Notes: generated by a model not told the origin, from the sequence alone. 8,473 nucleotides of DNA from Tissierellia bacterium (GCA_012513395.1 JAAZCH010000177.1:1-8473), one strand, 5' to 3'; positions 1-6,221 are shown, counted from the stretch's first letter. Numbers and translations are program-made.

Positions 1-156
1 ATAATGTACTGAAGATATTTCTCGTTCCGGAGCATATAGACTAAAAACTATACGTTAGCTAAGCGTTACTTTGCACTTAAGTGATCCGTCAATTTTTGAT
101 GGATAAATAGGGTGGTACCGCGTATTCAACGTCTCTAATATCAGAGGCGTTTTTTT
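1..156 (+). promoter_or_regulatory. T-box riboswitch leader (3' part), probably tRNA-Leu responsive
   Basis: The T-box signature AGGGTGGTACCGCG lies at 109-122, just before a terminator hairpin (128-151) with a T-run. AGGG (109-112) can pair with CTCT (133-136), and CGT (121-123) with ACG (129-131). These alternative pairings form the antiterminator and compete with the terminator. The TGGT bulge (113-116) would pair with a tRNA ending ACCA, meaning discriminator base A, which fits tRNA-Leu. A hairpin directly before it (84-91 with 97-104) is a candidate Stem III. A 10-bp palindrome is at 74-83. Stem I, with the specifier codon, is cut off or cannot be located confidently, so the leucine assignment rests on the downstream leuACD genes. 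In this class, uncharged tRNA stabilises the antiterminator and switches the operon on. Confidence 0.93.
128..156 (+). terminator. T-box regulated intrinsic terminator
   Basis: A 9-bp stem (128-136 with 143-151, one G-T pair at 132/147) closes a 6-nt loop and runs into seven Ts (150-156). Its 5' arm overlaps the bases that form the antiterminator with the T-box motif, so it is the conditional attenuator of leuACD. Confidence 0.92.
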
Positions 157-184
157 ATTTTTAATTTATTGTATTCATAATGAA

Positions 185-217
185 AAACTGTTAACTATTA
201 ACTTTAAACTGTTAACT
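185..217 (+). repeat. Short direct repeat between attenuator and leuA
   Basis: AAACTGTTAACT occurs at 185-196 and again at 206-217, a 21-bp period, and a partial copy TTAACT lies at 198-203. Each full copy contains the palindrome GTTAAC. The repeat sits in the leader between the attenuator and the leuA ribosome binding site. It may be a slippage product; no function is evident. Confidence 0.5.
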
Positions 218-243
218 GAAATATTAATTAGGGGGAAATTATT

Positions 244-1767
244 ATGATTAAGATTTTTGACACTACTTTGAGAGATGGGGAACAATCACCAGGATGTAGC
301 ATGAACCTAACTGAAAAGAGAAGACTTGCTAGACAGCTGGAAACTTTGGGAGTAGATGTAATTGAAGCAGGATTCGCCGCTTCTTCGCCTGGAGATTTCG
401 AGGCCGTTAGAGAAATTGCAAATACAGTTACAAAACCTATCGTTTTGAGTCTGGCTCGTTGTCTAAAATCTGACATCGACAAAGCTATAGAAGCAGTGAA
501 GGATGCAAAACGTCCTGGAATCCACGTGTTTATAGCTACTTCTCCTCTACACATGAAACACAAGTTGAGAATGAGCGAAGAACAAGTTTATGAAAAAGCC
601 ATTGAAAGCGTAGCTTACGCTAAACAATTCGTCGACCATGTAGAGTTTTCTTGTGAAGACTATTCCAGAAGCGAGCCAGAGTTCGTCTACAAAATTTTGG
701 AAGGCGCTATTAAAGCCGGTGCTACTGTCGTAAATCTTCCTGACACAGTGGGTTATATGATGCCCCACGAATACTACGAAATGATTAAGGGAGTGAAAGA
801 CAACGTACCAGGAATCGACAATGTGGACATCTCAACTCACTGTCATAACGATTTAGGTCTTGCAGTTGCGAATTCCCTAGCAGCCATTCGTGCAGGTGCA
901 ACCCAAGTGGAATGCTCTGTAAATGGAATCGGCGAGCGAGCAGGAAACGCAGCTCTAGAAGAAATCGTAATGGCACTAGATACTAGACGTGATTACTACG
1001 GAGTTGCTACAAATATAAATACGACAGAAATTTTCAGAACTTCTGAATTGCTTTCATCTATAATCGGACAAGAAATCAGCCCAACAAAACCAATAGTAGG
1101 AGCAAATGTATTCGCCCACGAATCTGGAATTCACCAACATGGAGTGCTGATGGAAAAATCCACCTACGAAATTATGTCGCCACAATCCGTCGGCGTGAAG
1201 CAATCCACGAATTTAGTTCTTGGAAAACATTCAGGTAAACACGCCTTCCGGGCGAAGCTGGAGGATTTAGGATACGAATTTGACGAGGTGAAGCTAGAAG
1301 ATCTCTTCGGAAAGTTCAAAGAACTGGCGGATAAAAAGAAAAATATCTACGAGGACGACATAATCGCCTTGGCCTCAGAAAACATGGCCAGGTTCATCGA
1401 GGACTACAAGCTTTTGGACTACAGTTCCCAAAGTTACAGCAACAAAAAGTCCACCACCTTTATCGCCTTGGAGTATAAGGGCGAAAGGATCGAGGCCACA
1501 GCTACAGAAGACGGACCAATTTCAGCAGCCTTCCGGGCACTTCAAGATATTATCGGAGAAGATATTATGCTAGATGATTTCAAAATCCGTTCAGTAACGG
1601 AAGGACGAGACGCCCTTGGAGAGACGACACTACGACTTAATTACAAAGACAAAATTTTCTTCGGAAAAGGACTTAGCACAGACATTATAAAATCTAGTAT
1701 TTTGGCATATATAAACGGACTGAACAACGTAGCATACTACAAAGAGAAAGGACACCCAGCAAAATGA
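244..1767 (+). CDS. leuA: 2-isopropylmalate synthase
   Basis: This enzyme condenses acetyl-CoA with 2-ketoisovalerate to give 2-isopropylmalate, the first committed step of leucine synthesis, in the cytoplasm. The 507 residues match the usual bacterial length. The N-terminal TIM barrel opens with [12 protein letters not shown] (6-17; catalytic Arg10, metal ligand Asp11). It carries [10 protein letters not shown] (198-207; metal-binding His199 and His201) and [14 protein letters not shown] (227-240; Asn235). GKHSGKHAF (327-335) lies in the linker. The C-terminal regulatory LeuA dimer domain (about 380-500) has [11 protein letters not shown] and [14 protein letters not shown], the region that binds leucine for feedback inhibition in this family. 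AGGGGG at 230-235 is 8 nt before the ATG. The stop overlaps the leuC start (ATGA). Citramalate and homocitrate synthases are relatives, but the adjacent leuCD and the full dimer domain favour LeuA. Confidence 0.97.
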   Translation: MIKIFDTTLRDGEQSPGCSMNLTEKRRLARQLETLGVDVIEAGFAASSPGDFEAVREIANTVTKPIVLSLARCLKSDIDKAIEAVKDAKRPGIHVFIATSPLHMKHKLRMSEEQVYEKAIESVAYAKQFVDHVEFSCEDYSRSEPEFVYKILEGAIKAGATVVNLPDTVGYMMPHEYYEMIKGVKDNVPGIDNVDISTHCHNDLGLAVANSLAAIRAGATQVECSVNGIGERAGNAALEEIVMALDTRRDYYGVATNINTTEIFRTSELLSSIIGQEISPTKPIVGANVFAHESGIHQHGVLMEKSTYEIMSPQSVGVKQSTNLVLGKHSGKHAFRAKLEDLGYEFDEVKLEDLFGKFKELADKKKNIYEDDIIALASENMARFIEDYKLLDYSSQSYSNKKSTTFIALEYKGERIEATATEDGPISAAFRALQDIIGEDIMLDDFKIRSVTEGRDALGETTLRLNYKDKIFFGKGLSTDIIKSSILAYINGLNNVAYYKEKGHPAK

Positions 1768-3035
1768 AAATGACAATGACCCAAAAAATCTTAGCCAATG
1801 CAGCAGGAGTAGACTTCGTAAAACCAGGAGATTTTATCGAGGCGAACTTGGACTTGGTTTTAGGAAACGACATCACTACACCTGTAGCAGTTAGAGAATT
1901 TCACAAGATGACTGACGGAGATGTATTCGACAAGGAAAAAATCGCCATCGTAATGGACCACTTCGTTCCAGCAAAGGACATCAACAGCGCTAACCAAAAT
2001 AAAATCTCCAAAGACTTCGCTTTTGAATACGAAATCAAAAATTTCTACGACGCAGGAAGAGGAGGAGTTGAACACGCACTTCTACCTGAGAAGGGACTAG
2101 TCATTCCAGGAGATGTGGTAATCGGAGCAGACTCCCACACTTGCACATACGGAGCCTTGGGAGCATTTTCCACAGGTGTTGGCTCTACAGATATGGCAGC
2201 GGGAATGGCGACGGGAAAAGCTTGGTTTAGAGTTCCCAGCGCACTTAGATTTATCTTGACAGGTAAATTTCAGCCATACGTATCAGGAAAGGACTTAATA
2301 CTTCACATCATCGGCATGATTGGAGTGGATGGAGCGAGATATAAATCCATGGAGTTCCAAGGAGAAGGAGTTAAGAATCTTACAATTTACGACAGACTTA
2401 CAGTTTCCAACATGGCCATCGAAGCCGGCGGCAAAAATGGAATCTTCCCAGTAGACGAAGTGACTAGAGAATTTGTAAAAGGCAGAACTGACAGAGAGTG
2501 GAAAGAGTTTACAGCTGACGAAGACGCAGAATACGAAGAGACTTACGAAATAGATTTATCTACAATTAAGCCAACAGTCTCCTTCCCTCATCTTCCAAGT
2601 AATGCAAAAACCTTCGACCAATTCGGCGAAATTAAAATCGACCAAGTCGTCATCGGCTCTTGCACAAATGGAAATATAAAGGACATGAGAGAAGCTGCGG
2701 AAATTCTAAAAGGACATAAGGTAAAAGACGGAGTGAGAGCAATCGTAATTCCAGCTACCCAAGAAATTTTTAAACAATGTATGCAAGAAGGAATAGCAGA
2801 TATATTTATAGATGCAGGAGCGACCTTCTCCACACCTACGTGCGGACCTTGCTTAGGTGGCTATATGGGAATTTTAGCAAAGGGCGAACGAGCAGTTTCC
2901 ACAACTAACAGAAACTTCATCGGACGTATGGGAGACATCGATTCAGAAGTCTACCTGGCTAGCCCAGCAGTAGCAGCAGCATCAGCAATCACTGGCATCA
3001 TCACTGATCCTAGCACACTAGAGGAGGTAAAATAA
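1764..3035 (+). CDS. leuC: 3-isopropylmalate dehydratase, large subunit
   Basis: Together with LeuD it isomerises 2-isopropylmalate to 3-isopropylmalate through isopropylmaleate, using a [4Fe-4S] cluster. At 423 residues it is the shorter LeuC form seen in archaea and clostridia rather than the roughly 465-residue enterobacterial form. The aconitase-family cluster ligands are visible: Cys300 in VIGSCTNG, and Cys360 and Cys363 in [31 protein letters not shown] (from residue 121) is the usual active-site loop, and NRNFIGRMG (382-390) is also conserved. The ATG overlaps the leuA stop, with AAAGGA 11 nt upstream. In-frame ATGs at 1770 and 1776 are possible starts but lie farther from that site. 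Homoaconitase large subunits are similar; the operon context decides the call. Confidence 0.96.
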   Translation: MKMTMTQKILANAAGVDFVKPGDFIEANLDLVLGNDITTPVAVREFHKMTDGDVFDKEKIAIVMDHFVPAKDINSANQNKISKDFAFEYEIKNFYDAGRGGVEHALLPEKGLVIPGDVVIGADSHTCTYGALGAFSTGVGSTDMAAGMATGKAWFRVPSALRFILTGKFQPYVSGKDLILHIIGMIGVDGARYKSMEFQGEGVKNLTIYDRLTVSNMAIEAGGKNGIFPVDEVTREFVKGRTDREWKEFTADEDAEYEETYEIDLSTIKPTVSFPHLPSNAKTFDQFGEIKIDQVVIGSCTNGNIKDMREAAEILKGHKVKDGVRAIVIPATQEIFKQCMQEGIADIFIDAGATFSTPTCGPCLGGYMGILAKGERAVSTTNRNFIGRMGDIDSEVYLASPAVAAASAITGIITDPSTLEEVK

Positions 3036-3511
3036 TGGGAAAAGTTTTTAAATACCAAGACAACATCGACACAGACGTAATAATTCCAGCAAGATACCTA
3101 AACACCACAGACTCAAAGGAGCTTGCAAAATATTGCATGATAGACATAGACGAAGCCTTCGCTGAAAAAGTAAATCCAGGGGATTTCATAGTGGCAGGAG
3201 AAAACTTCGGCTGCGGCTCATCCAGAGAACACGCACCCATCGCCATAAAAGAAAGTGGAATCAAATGCGTAATCGCTAAAAACTACGCCAGAATATTTTA
3301 TCGAAACAGCTTTAACATTGGCCTTCCAATTTTGGAATCAGAAGAAGCAGCAGAAAAAATAGAAGACGGCGACGAAATAGAAGTAAATATCGCAACGGGA
3401 GAAATTCAAAATATAACGAAACAAGAAACTTATTACGCTAATCCCATACCAGATTTTATGCAAAAGATAATTGCATCTGGCGGATTGGTGGAATATGTAA
3501 AAAATAAATAA
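3035..3511 (+). CDS. leuD: 3-isopropylmalate dehydratase, small subunit
   Basis: This is the swivel-domain subunit of the LeuCD dehydratase and supplies part of the substrate pocket. The 158 residues match the short archaeal/clostridial LeuD class (about 160) rather than the roughly 200-residue enterobacterial class, which agrees with the short LeuC. Conserved segments are [12 protein letters not shown] (11-22), [14 protein letters not shown] (55-68) and [16 protein letters not shown] (83-98). GAGGAGG at 3021-3027 is 7 nt before the ATG and lies inside the end of leuC; the leuC stop and leuD start share one base (TAATG). The operon ends right after this gene with a terminator. leuB, which encodes the next enzyme, is not in the window and must be elsewhere if the pathway is complete. 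Confidence 0.96.
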   Translation: MGKVFKYQDNIDTDVIIPARYLNTTDSKELAKYCMIDIDEAFAEKVNPGDFIVAGENFGCGSSREHAPIAIKESGIKCVIAKNYARIFYRNSFNIGLPILESEEAAEKIEDGDEIEVNIATGEIQNITKQETYYANPIPDFMQKIIASGGLVEYVKNK

Positions 3512-3518
3512 GATTTTT

Positions 3519-3558
3519 AAAATCCGCAAAATGCTATATAGCATCTGCGGATTTTTTT
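3519..3558 (+). terminator. Intrinsic terminator of the leu operon
   Basis: A 10-bp outer stem (3519-3528 with 3546-3555) encloses a second stem (ATGCT 3531-3535 with AGCAT 3540-3544) and leads into seven Ts (3552-3558). It starts 7 nt after the leuD stop. On the opposite strand the hairpin also lies downstream of the minus-strand membrane gene pair, but its T-run there is poor. Confidence 0.93.
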
Positions 3559-3573
3559 CATGAATTATATAAA

Positions 3574-3603
3574 ATAAAATTTATTTCTTTCTTTAAATTT
3601 TAT
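3574..3603 (-). terminator. Possible AT-only terminator hairpin of the membrane-protein pair
   Basis: A perfect 10-bp inverted repeat (ATAAAATTTA at 3574-3583, TAAATTTTAT at 3594-3603) overlaps the stop codon of the 92-residue membrane gene. On the minus strand it is followed by a short T-rich stretch. With only A-T pairs the stem is weak, so termination may instead depend on the hairpin at 3519-3555. Confidence 0.35.
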
Positions 3604-3878
3604 AAGATAAAGTTTTGTTTTACTATAGAAACAATTAGCGTAACACCCGTTATTATCAAAGAATAATACAATAACTTAGCTCCAATTCTTTTTGATAATG
3701 AATCATCTTTATTTATTTTAGATAGGCTAGATATGGAATAATATATCCAATATGCCGATGTTAAAATCAATAATATATCTCTAACCCATAAGTTAAATAT
3801 AATATTATTTCCATCTAAAAAAATTGCACTTGATATTATAGCTGTAATTCCAAATATTTTATCTCTATATTTTTTCAA
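3600..3878 (-). CDS. Small membrane protein of unknown function (92 aa)
   Basis: I do not recognise a family. The 92-residue product is hydrophobic with about three predicted membrane segments (roughly 7-22, 30-50 and 65-87). A short charged loop, SLSKINKDDSLSKRIGAK (51-68), separates the second and third. The chosen start is TTG at 3878: GGAGG (3890-3886) sits 7 nt upstream, an optimal position, and no nearby in-frame ATG is better. It follows the 106-residue membrane gene by 53 bp on the same strand with no terminator between them, so the two probably share a transcript that starts at the ECF-type promoter near 4290-4331. The DNA is much more AT-rich than the leu genes. Possible roles include envelope maintenance or antimicrobial peptide resistance, but that is inferred only from the sigma-factor context. 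Confidence 0.75.
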   Translation of the reverse strand: MKKYRDKIFGITAIISSAIFLDGNNIIFNLWVRDILLILTSAYWIYYSISSLSKINKDDSLSKRIGAKLLYYSLIITGVTLIVSIVKQNFIL

Positions 3879-3931
3879 GCTCTAACCTCCATAGAAATTA
3901 TCTCTATTAATTTACATTTGTTTTGCTGTTT

Positions 3932-4252
3932 CTATCTAAGTGACTGCCCATGCTTTTTTCTATTGTATATAAATAAAGCTATAATATATATTAAAATTGT
4001 TAAAAAAGCATAAGCTCCTCTCATTTTATTCTGAACAAATAAGAATATTAAGATATAAATAAGGTTGATATAAGTTGGAAATTTGTAAATTACATTCCCA
4101 TATTTAATTTTTAAAAATAATGTCACCAATAGTGAGCCCATAAGAATCACCACACCATAGATAAAATTATTATCAATTAATAAAAAGTACGCAGATATTA
4201 ACAACATTATATCGGATAACCAAGCAATGTAACTTAATTTATTTCTTTCCAT
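3932..4252 (-). CDS. Small polytopic membrane protein of unknown function (106 aa)
   Basis: I do not recognise a family. The 106 residues are largely hydrophobic with about four predicted membrane segments (roughly 9-27, 30-48, 58-75 and 79-96). The C-terminal tail is short and basic (NRKKHGQSLR), which would favour a cytoplasmic C-terminus. The ATG at 4252 has GGAGGTG (4264-4258) 5 nt upstream. About 40 nt upstream of the start is a 42-bp block that matches the one in front of the ECF sigma gene, so this gene is the likely first gene of a sigma-dependent operon. It lies directly downstream of the anti-sigma gene on the same strand, so read-through from the sigma operon is also possible. It is strongly AT-rich. 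The function is unknown; membrane or cell-envelope stress is the plausible setting. Confidence 0.8.
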   Translation of the reverse strand: MERNKLSYIAWLSDIMLLISAYFLLIDNNFIYGVVILMGSLLVTLFLKIKYGNVIYKFPTYINLIYILIFLFVQNKMRGAYAFLTILIYIIALFIYNRKKHGQSLR

Positions 4253-4289
4253 AATATCACCTCCATTTTATATATTTAAAGAATTTTAC

Positions 4290-4331
4290 CCCTTCACTTA
4301 TATAACGTATGAGAATGAAAAATCACTACAA
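4290..4331 (-). promoter_or_regulatory. Candidate ECF-sigma promoter, copy A (before the membrane pair)
   Basis: Read on the minus strand, the block begins TTGTAGT (4331-4325) and ends with the 19-base core ACGTTATATAAGTGAAGGG (4308-4290), 16 nt later. It matches copy B at 36 of 42 positions with identical spacing. The layout of TGTAGT, 17 nt, then CGTTATA resembles ECF promoters, in which a TG-rich -35 is followed about 16-17 nt later by a CGT-type -10. The probable transcription start lies near 4295, about 40 nt before the ATG at 4252. Confidence 0.7.
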
Positions 4332-4342
4332 CAATTTTAAAA

Positions 4343-5032
4343 TTATTTATTCTTTATTATTTTCCTTGCCAAATCTATAAGAGTTTTCATCGGAACGGCT
4401 CCATCAATCTGAAATCTATAACCATCCATTTCCCAAATGACCATACCACCCTCAACTTCTCCTTGTCCAATTAAGACCATAACCTCATTTCCAGATAATT
4501 TTATAACTTCTACCTCGACTTCTATATTATATATTGACATACCATGACTAGCACTAGTAGGTGTAATATCAAGACGTAAATTATGTCCATTCTTGTGAAA
4601 TAGATCGTATAGTTTAACTGCTCCTAAATCATCTTTTAATATGACTTCATACTCATCGGGTATTCTTTTCAAATCGAATTCTTCTCTTTGCATATCCAAA
4701 TCTTTCGGTGCAAATTGGAAGCCTATGTGATCTTCAAACCATTCTATTATTATCTCAACATTGGCCCTTACGTCTTCGCTAACTATGAATAGCGCGGTAA
4801 ATAGTCCCATAATTATTAAAATATACATGGCTGCTCGTTTGCTGTATCGGATGAAATTTTTATAGAAATTATCCCTTTTATCTTTTTTAAAAAGTTTTTT
4901 CATCTGTTTTTGAAAATTTAATGAAGGAGAAAATTCTTCTGTTGATGCGGTGTTGATTTCTCGTTTAAGTTCTCTTGTGATTGCCTGTTTTAGAAGTTTT
5001 TCAAATTCTAAGTCTATTATTTCTACAGCCAT
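4343..5032 (-). CDS. Membrane anti-sigma factor with DUF4367-like domain
   Basis: This is the likely inhibitor of the ECF sigma factor encoded just upstream. The 229-residue protein has a charged cytoplasmic N-terminus (1-66), which would hold the sigma factor. One membrane helix follows at about 67-86, then an extracytoplasmic part whose end resembles DUF4367 (about 125-226; GQGEVEGGMVIWEMDGYRFQ is typical, followed by a helix such as MKTLIDLARKII). The N-terminus has no His/Cys zinc site of the ZAS type, and the protein contains no cysteine. The start overlaps the sigma gene by 10 bp (ATGGCTGTAG). A GGAGGAGGAG ribosome site lies within the last sigma codons, so translation is probably coupled and the two proteins made in step. 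The family assignment is from memory of clostridial sigma/anti-sigma pairs. Confidence 0.82.
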   Translation of the reverse strand: MAVEIIDLEFEKLLKQAITRELKREINTASTEEFSPSLNFQKQMKKLFKKDKRDNFYKNFIRYSKRAAMYILIIMGLFTALFIVSEDVRANVEIIIEWFEDHIGFQFAPKDLDMQREEFDLKRIPDEYEVILKDDLGAVKLYDLFHKNGHNLRLDITPTSASHGMSIYNIEVEVEVIKLSGNEVMVLIGQGEVEGGMVIWEMDGYRFQIDGAVPMKTLIDLARKIIKNK

Positions 5033-5574
5033 TTCTCCTCCTCCTTTAGTTTTCTGAGTTTTTGTTTTCCTCTGTATATTTTTGTGGATACGTGTTTGGG
5101 GGGTAGATTCATTTCCTCACCGATTTCTTTAAGACTCATATCTTCAATGTATTTCATAATTAGAATCTGTTTAGTCACTTCGTCTAAATTTCTAAATAGT
5201 TTTTGCAACTCTTCTACTTCATCGTTTATGATAATATTTTCTTCTAGGGATTTTTCGCCGTCTTCTATATATATTTCTACTTCTTCCATGGGCACTCCTG
5301 AATACTTTTGATTCTTTCTTAACTCGTCTATGCATTTGTTTCTTAAAATCACTGTGGCTGATTTTTTCATTTCTGTTTCGGATAGCACTAGATACTTGTC
5401 CTTGTTTTTAAGCATGGAAATTATCGCCTCATGGACTGCGTCTTCTGATGAAGCTTTTTCTTTTAAAAATTTAAATGCGTAATTGAGTAGATAGTTTTTA
5501 TATTTGTTATAAAATTCTTCTACTTTTAGTTTTTCTTCTGGCGTGTCCACCATGGAAAGATATATTCCTAGCAT
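5023..5574 (-). CDS. ECF-type RNA polymerase sigma factor
   Basis: This is an alternative sigma factor that directs RNA polymerase to a small regulon. The 183 residues are the usual ECF length. Sigma region 2 spans about 20-90, with DAVHEAI (45-51) in region 2.2 and ILRNKCIDELRK (76-87) in the DNA-melting and -10-reading part. After an acidic linker, region 4 (about 121-176) has LDEVTKQILIMKYIEDMSLK and a helix-turn-helix ending HVSTKIYRGKQKLRK. The N-terminus, LSMVDTPEEKLKVEEFYNKYK, is typical of clostridial ECF factors paired with DUF4367 membrane partners. The ATG at 5574 has AGGAG 5 nt upstream; Met8 is an alternative with no ribosome site. The anti-sigma gene overlaps its end. A 42-bp block upstream (5642-5683) recurs before the neighbouring membrane genes, which suggests that the factor transcribes its own operon. 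Confidence 0.93.
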   Translation of the reverse strand: MLGIYLSMVDTPEEKLKVEEFYNKYKNYLLNYAFKFLKEKASSEDAVHEAIISMLKNKDKYLVLSETEMKKSATVILRNKCIDELRKNQKYSGVPMEEVEIYIEDGEKSLEENIIINDEVEELQKLFRNLDEVTKQILIMKYIEDMSLKEIGEEMNLPPKHVSTKIYRGKQKLRKLKEEEKWL

Positions 5575-5598
5575 TTTGTCTCCTAGTTTTAAATATAT

Positions 5599-5634
5599 CT
5601 AATATGTTATCATAAATTCTATTTTTAAAACCAT
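5599..5634 (-). other. Possible 11-codon upstream ORF in the sigma leader
   Basis: In the predicted leader of the sigma gene, an ATG at 5634 opens an 11-codon frame (MVLKIEFMITY) ending in TAG at 5601-5599. The purine run GAAGGGA, with GGG 7 nt before this ATG, could serve as a ribosome site, and it is part of the repeated 42-bp block. Its position shortly before the sigma ribosome site would allow translational coupling. It may equally be a chance ORF in AT-rich DNA. Confidence 0.2.
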
Positions 5635-5641
5635 TTTTCTT

Positions 5642-5683
5642 CCCTTCACTTATATAACGTTTGAAAACATAAAATGACTACAA
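5642..5683 (-). promoter_or_regulatory. Candidate ECF-sigma promoter, copy B (before the sigma gene)
   Basis: On the minus strand the block runs from TTGTAGT (5683-5677) through a 16-nt spacer to the 19-base core ACGTTATATAAGTGAAGGG (5660-5642). The core is identical to copy A and the block is aligned over all 42 positions. It lies about 70 nt upstream of the sigma start and fits an autoregulatory ECF promoter (TGTAGT, 17 nt, CGTTATA). Identity continues past the expected -10 into the transcribed part (AAGTGAAGGG), which is more than a bare promoter needs. Confidence 0.72.
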
Positions 5684-5715
5684 GTTTAATTAATAATTTT
5701 AAATTAATTGTAGCC

Positions 5716-5732
5716 GCGTCATTGTATGACGC
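5716..5732. repeat. Perfect 7-bp inverted repeat with 3-bp centre
   Basis: GCGTCATTGTATGACGC is a perfect palindrome around TGT. It lies 33 bp beyond the -35 side of the sigma promoter block. No T-run follows on either strand, so it is not an intrinsic terminator. It could be an operator or activator site, or the foot of a small RNA hairpin. Confidence 0.6.
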
Positions 5733-5771
5733 TTAAAGCCAATCTTTTTAACGTACATCGTACAACGGACA

Positions 5772-5981
5772 ATGTACAGTGGCTGCGCCTTTATAAAACA
5801 AATAGAAAATGTCGCAGTAATTCTAAAGTATGATACAGATAAGCATGCAGGAGCATGGCACCTACGGATACTTTACGAAATTATTGACACTGTAGTCGGA
5901 AATAAATATTGCATAAGGGAAAATTTACGGAAGAATGTGCAAATTGTCCATGACGGAAAAGTCGCAACAGTGTTCTCATGA
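5772..5981 (+). CDS. Doubtful hypothetical ORF (69 aa)
   Basis: This frame encodes 69 residues beginning MYSGCAFIKQIENVAVILKY and ending VQIVHDGKVATVFS. The composition is protein-like, with mixed charged and aliphatic residues and a few aromatic ones, and the frame is open back to 5730. Against it: no Shine-Dalgarno sequence precedes the ATG (the upstream bases are AACGGACA), the ATG lies in a hairpin arm, no sigma-A promoter is evident, and I recognise no family. It may be the tail of a decayed gene or a chance frame. It lies divergent from the sigma operon. Confidence 0.25.
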   Translation: MYSGCAFIKQIENVAVILKYDTDKHAGAWHLRILYEIIDTVVGNKYCIRENLRKNVQIVHDGKVATVFS

Positions 5982-6035
5982 GCGGTTAGTTGGTAAAATT
6001 TATGAATTTAAAAATAATAATTATAAATAAATTGT

Positions 6036-6200
6036 TTAAACATCAGTGCGGCAATAGCGCATTGTGAACTCGCACTTCATGAGGCCGCCCTTGAAATGAA
6101 CACAATATATTCTCTCACCATAAATTAGTATGGCGACTTTGGAGGAATGGATACAATTTTCACATTCTGTAGTATTTCCCGTTGTAATATTTATTGGAGA
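6036..6200 (-). pseudogene. Start-less Cys-rich small-protein remnant
   Basis: The minus-strand frame from 6200 to the TAA at 6038-6036 gives 54 residues with a regular cysteine pattern: TECENC near the start, then IYCVHF, MKCEF and finally MRYCRTDV before the stop. The layout CxxC...C...C...C resembles the small Cys-rich, probably metal-binding proteins common in clostridial genomes and phages. There is no ATG, GTG or TTG between the preceding in-frame stop (TAG, 6203-6201) and the first cysteines, and no ribosome site. A 5'-truncated or frameshifted gene is therefore the best reading. Part of it also folds as the hairpin at 6041-6081. A chance pattern cannot be excluded. Confidence 0.35.
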
Positions 6201-6221
6201 CTAAGTTGCAATGTAAAATCT

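Larger units (their letters stand above)
5684..6221. other. Gene-poor stretch with hairpins and possible gene remnants
   Basis: This interval holds no intact gene that I can support with confidence. Besides the palindrome at 5716-5732 it has an interrupted hairpin (GTACAT 5753-5758 with ATGTAC 5772-5777, inner GT/AC pairs). It also has a larger hairpin at 6041-6081 (CAT/ATG, AGTGCG 6045-6050 with CGCACT 6071-6076, inner GCAAT 6051-6055 with ATTGT 6061-6065). The parts at 5734-5990 and 6040-6100 look less AT-rich than the flanking membrane genes. The mixture of a weak plus-strand ORF and a start-less minus-strand Cys-rich frame suggests decayed genes, possibly from a mobile element, but no transposase, integrase or terminal repeat is visible. 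Confidence 0.5.

Noticed and set aside
185..217. GTTAAC-N15-GTTAAC as a BirA biotin operator
   Set aside because: The spacing is suggestive, but the flanks are direct rather than inverted repeats, and biotin control of leu genes is not expected.
228..563. Minus-strand open frame across the start of leuA (111 codons)
   Set aside because: It is antisense to strongly conserved LeuA coding sequence and has no ribosome site or recognisable domain. The same applies to the minus-strand frames at 547-768, 785-976, 1694-1876, 1860-2075, 2588-2833, 3010-3264 and 3338-3544 inside the leu operon.
4333..4344. AATTTTAAAATT palindrome at the anti-sigma stop as a terminator
   Set aside because: It contains only A-T pairs with no loop room and no following T-run on the minus strand, so read-through into the membrane pair remains possible.
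5084..5311. Plus-strand open frame of 75 codons
   Set aside because: It is antisense to region 4 and the linker of the ECF sigma gene; low-complexity Ser/Ile-rich product.
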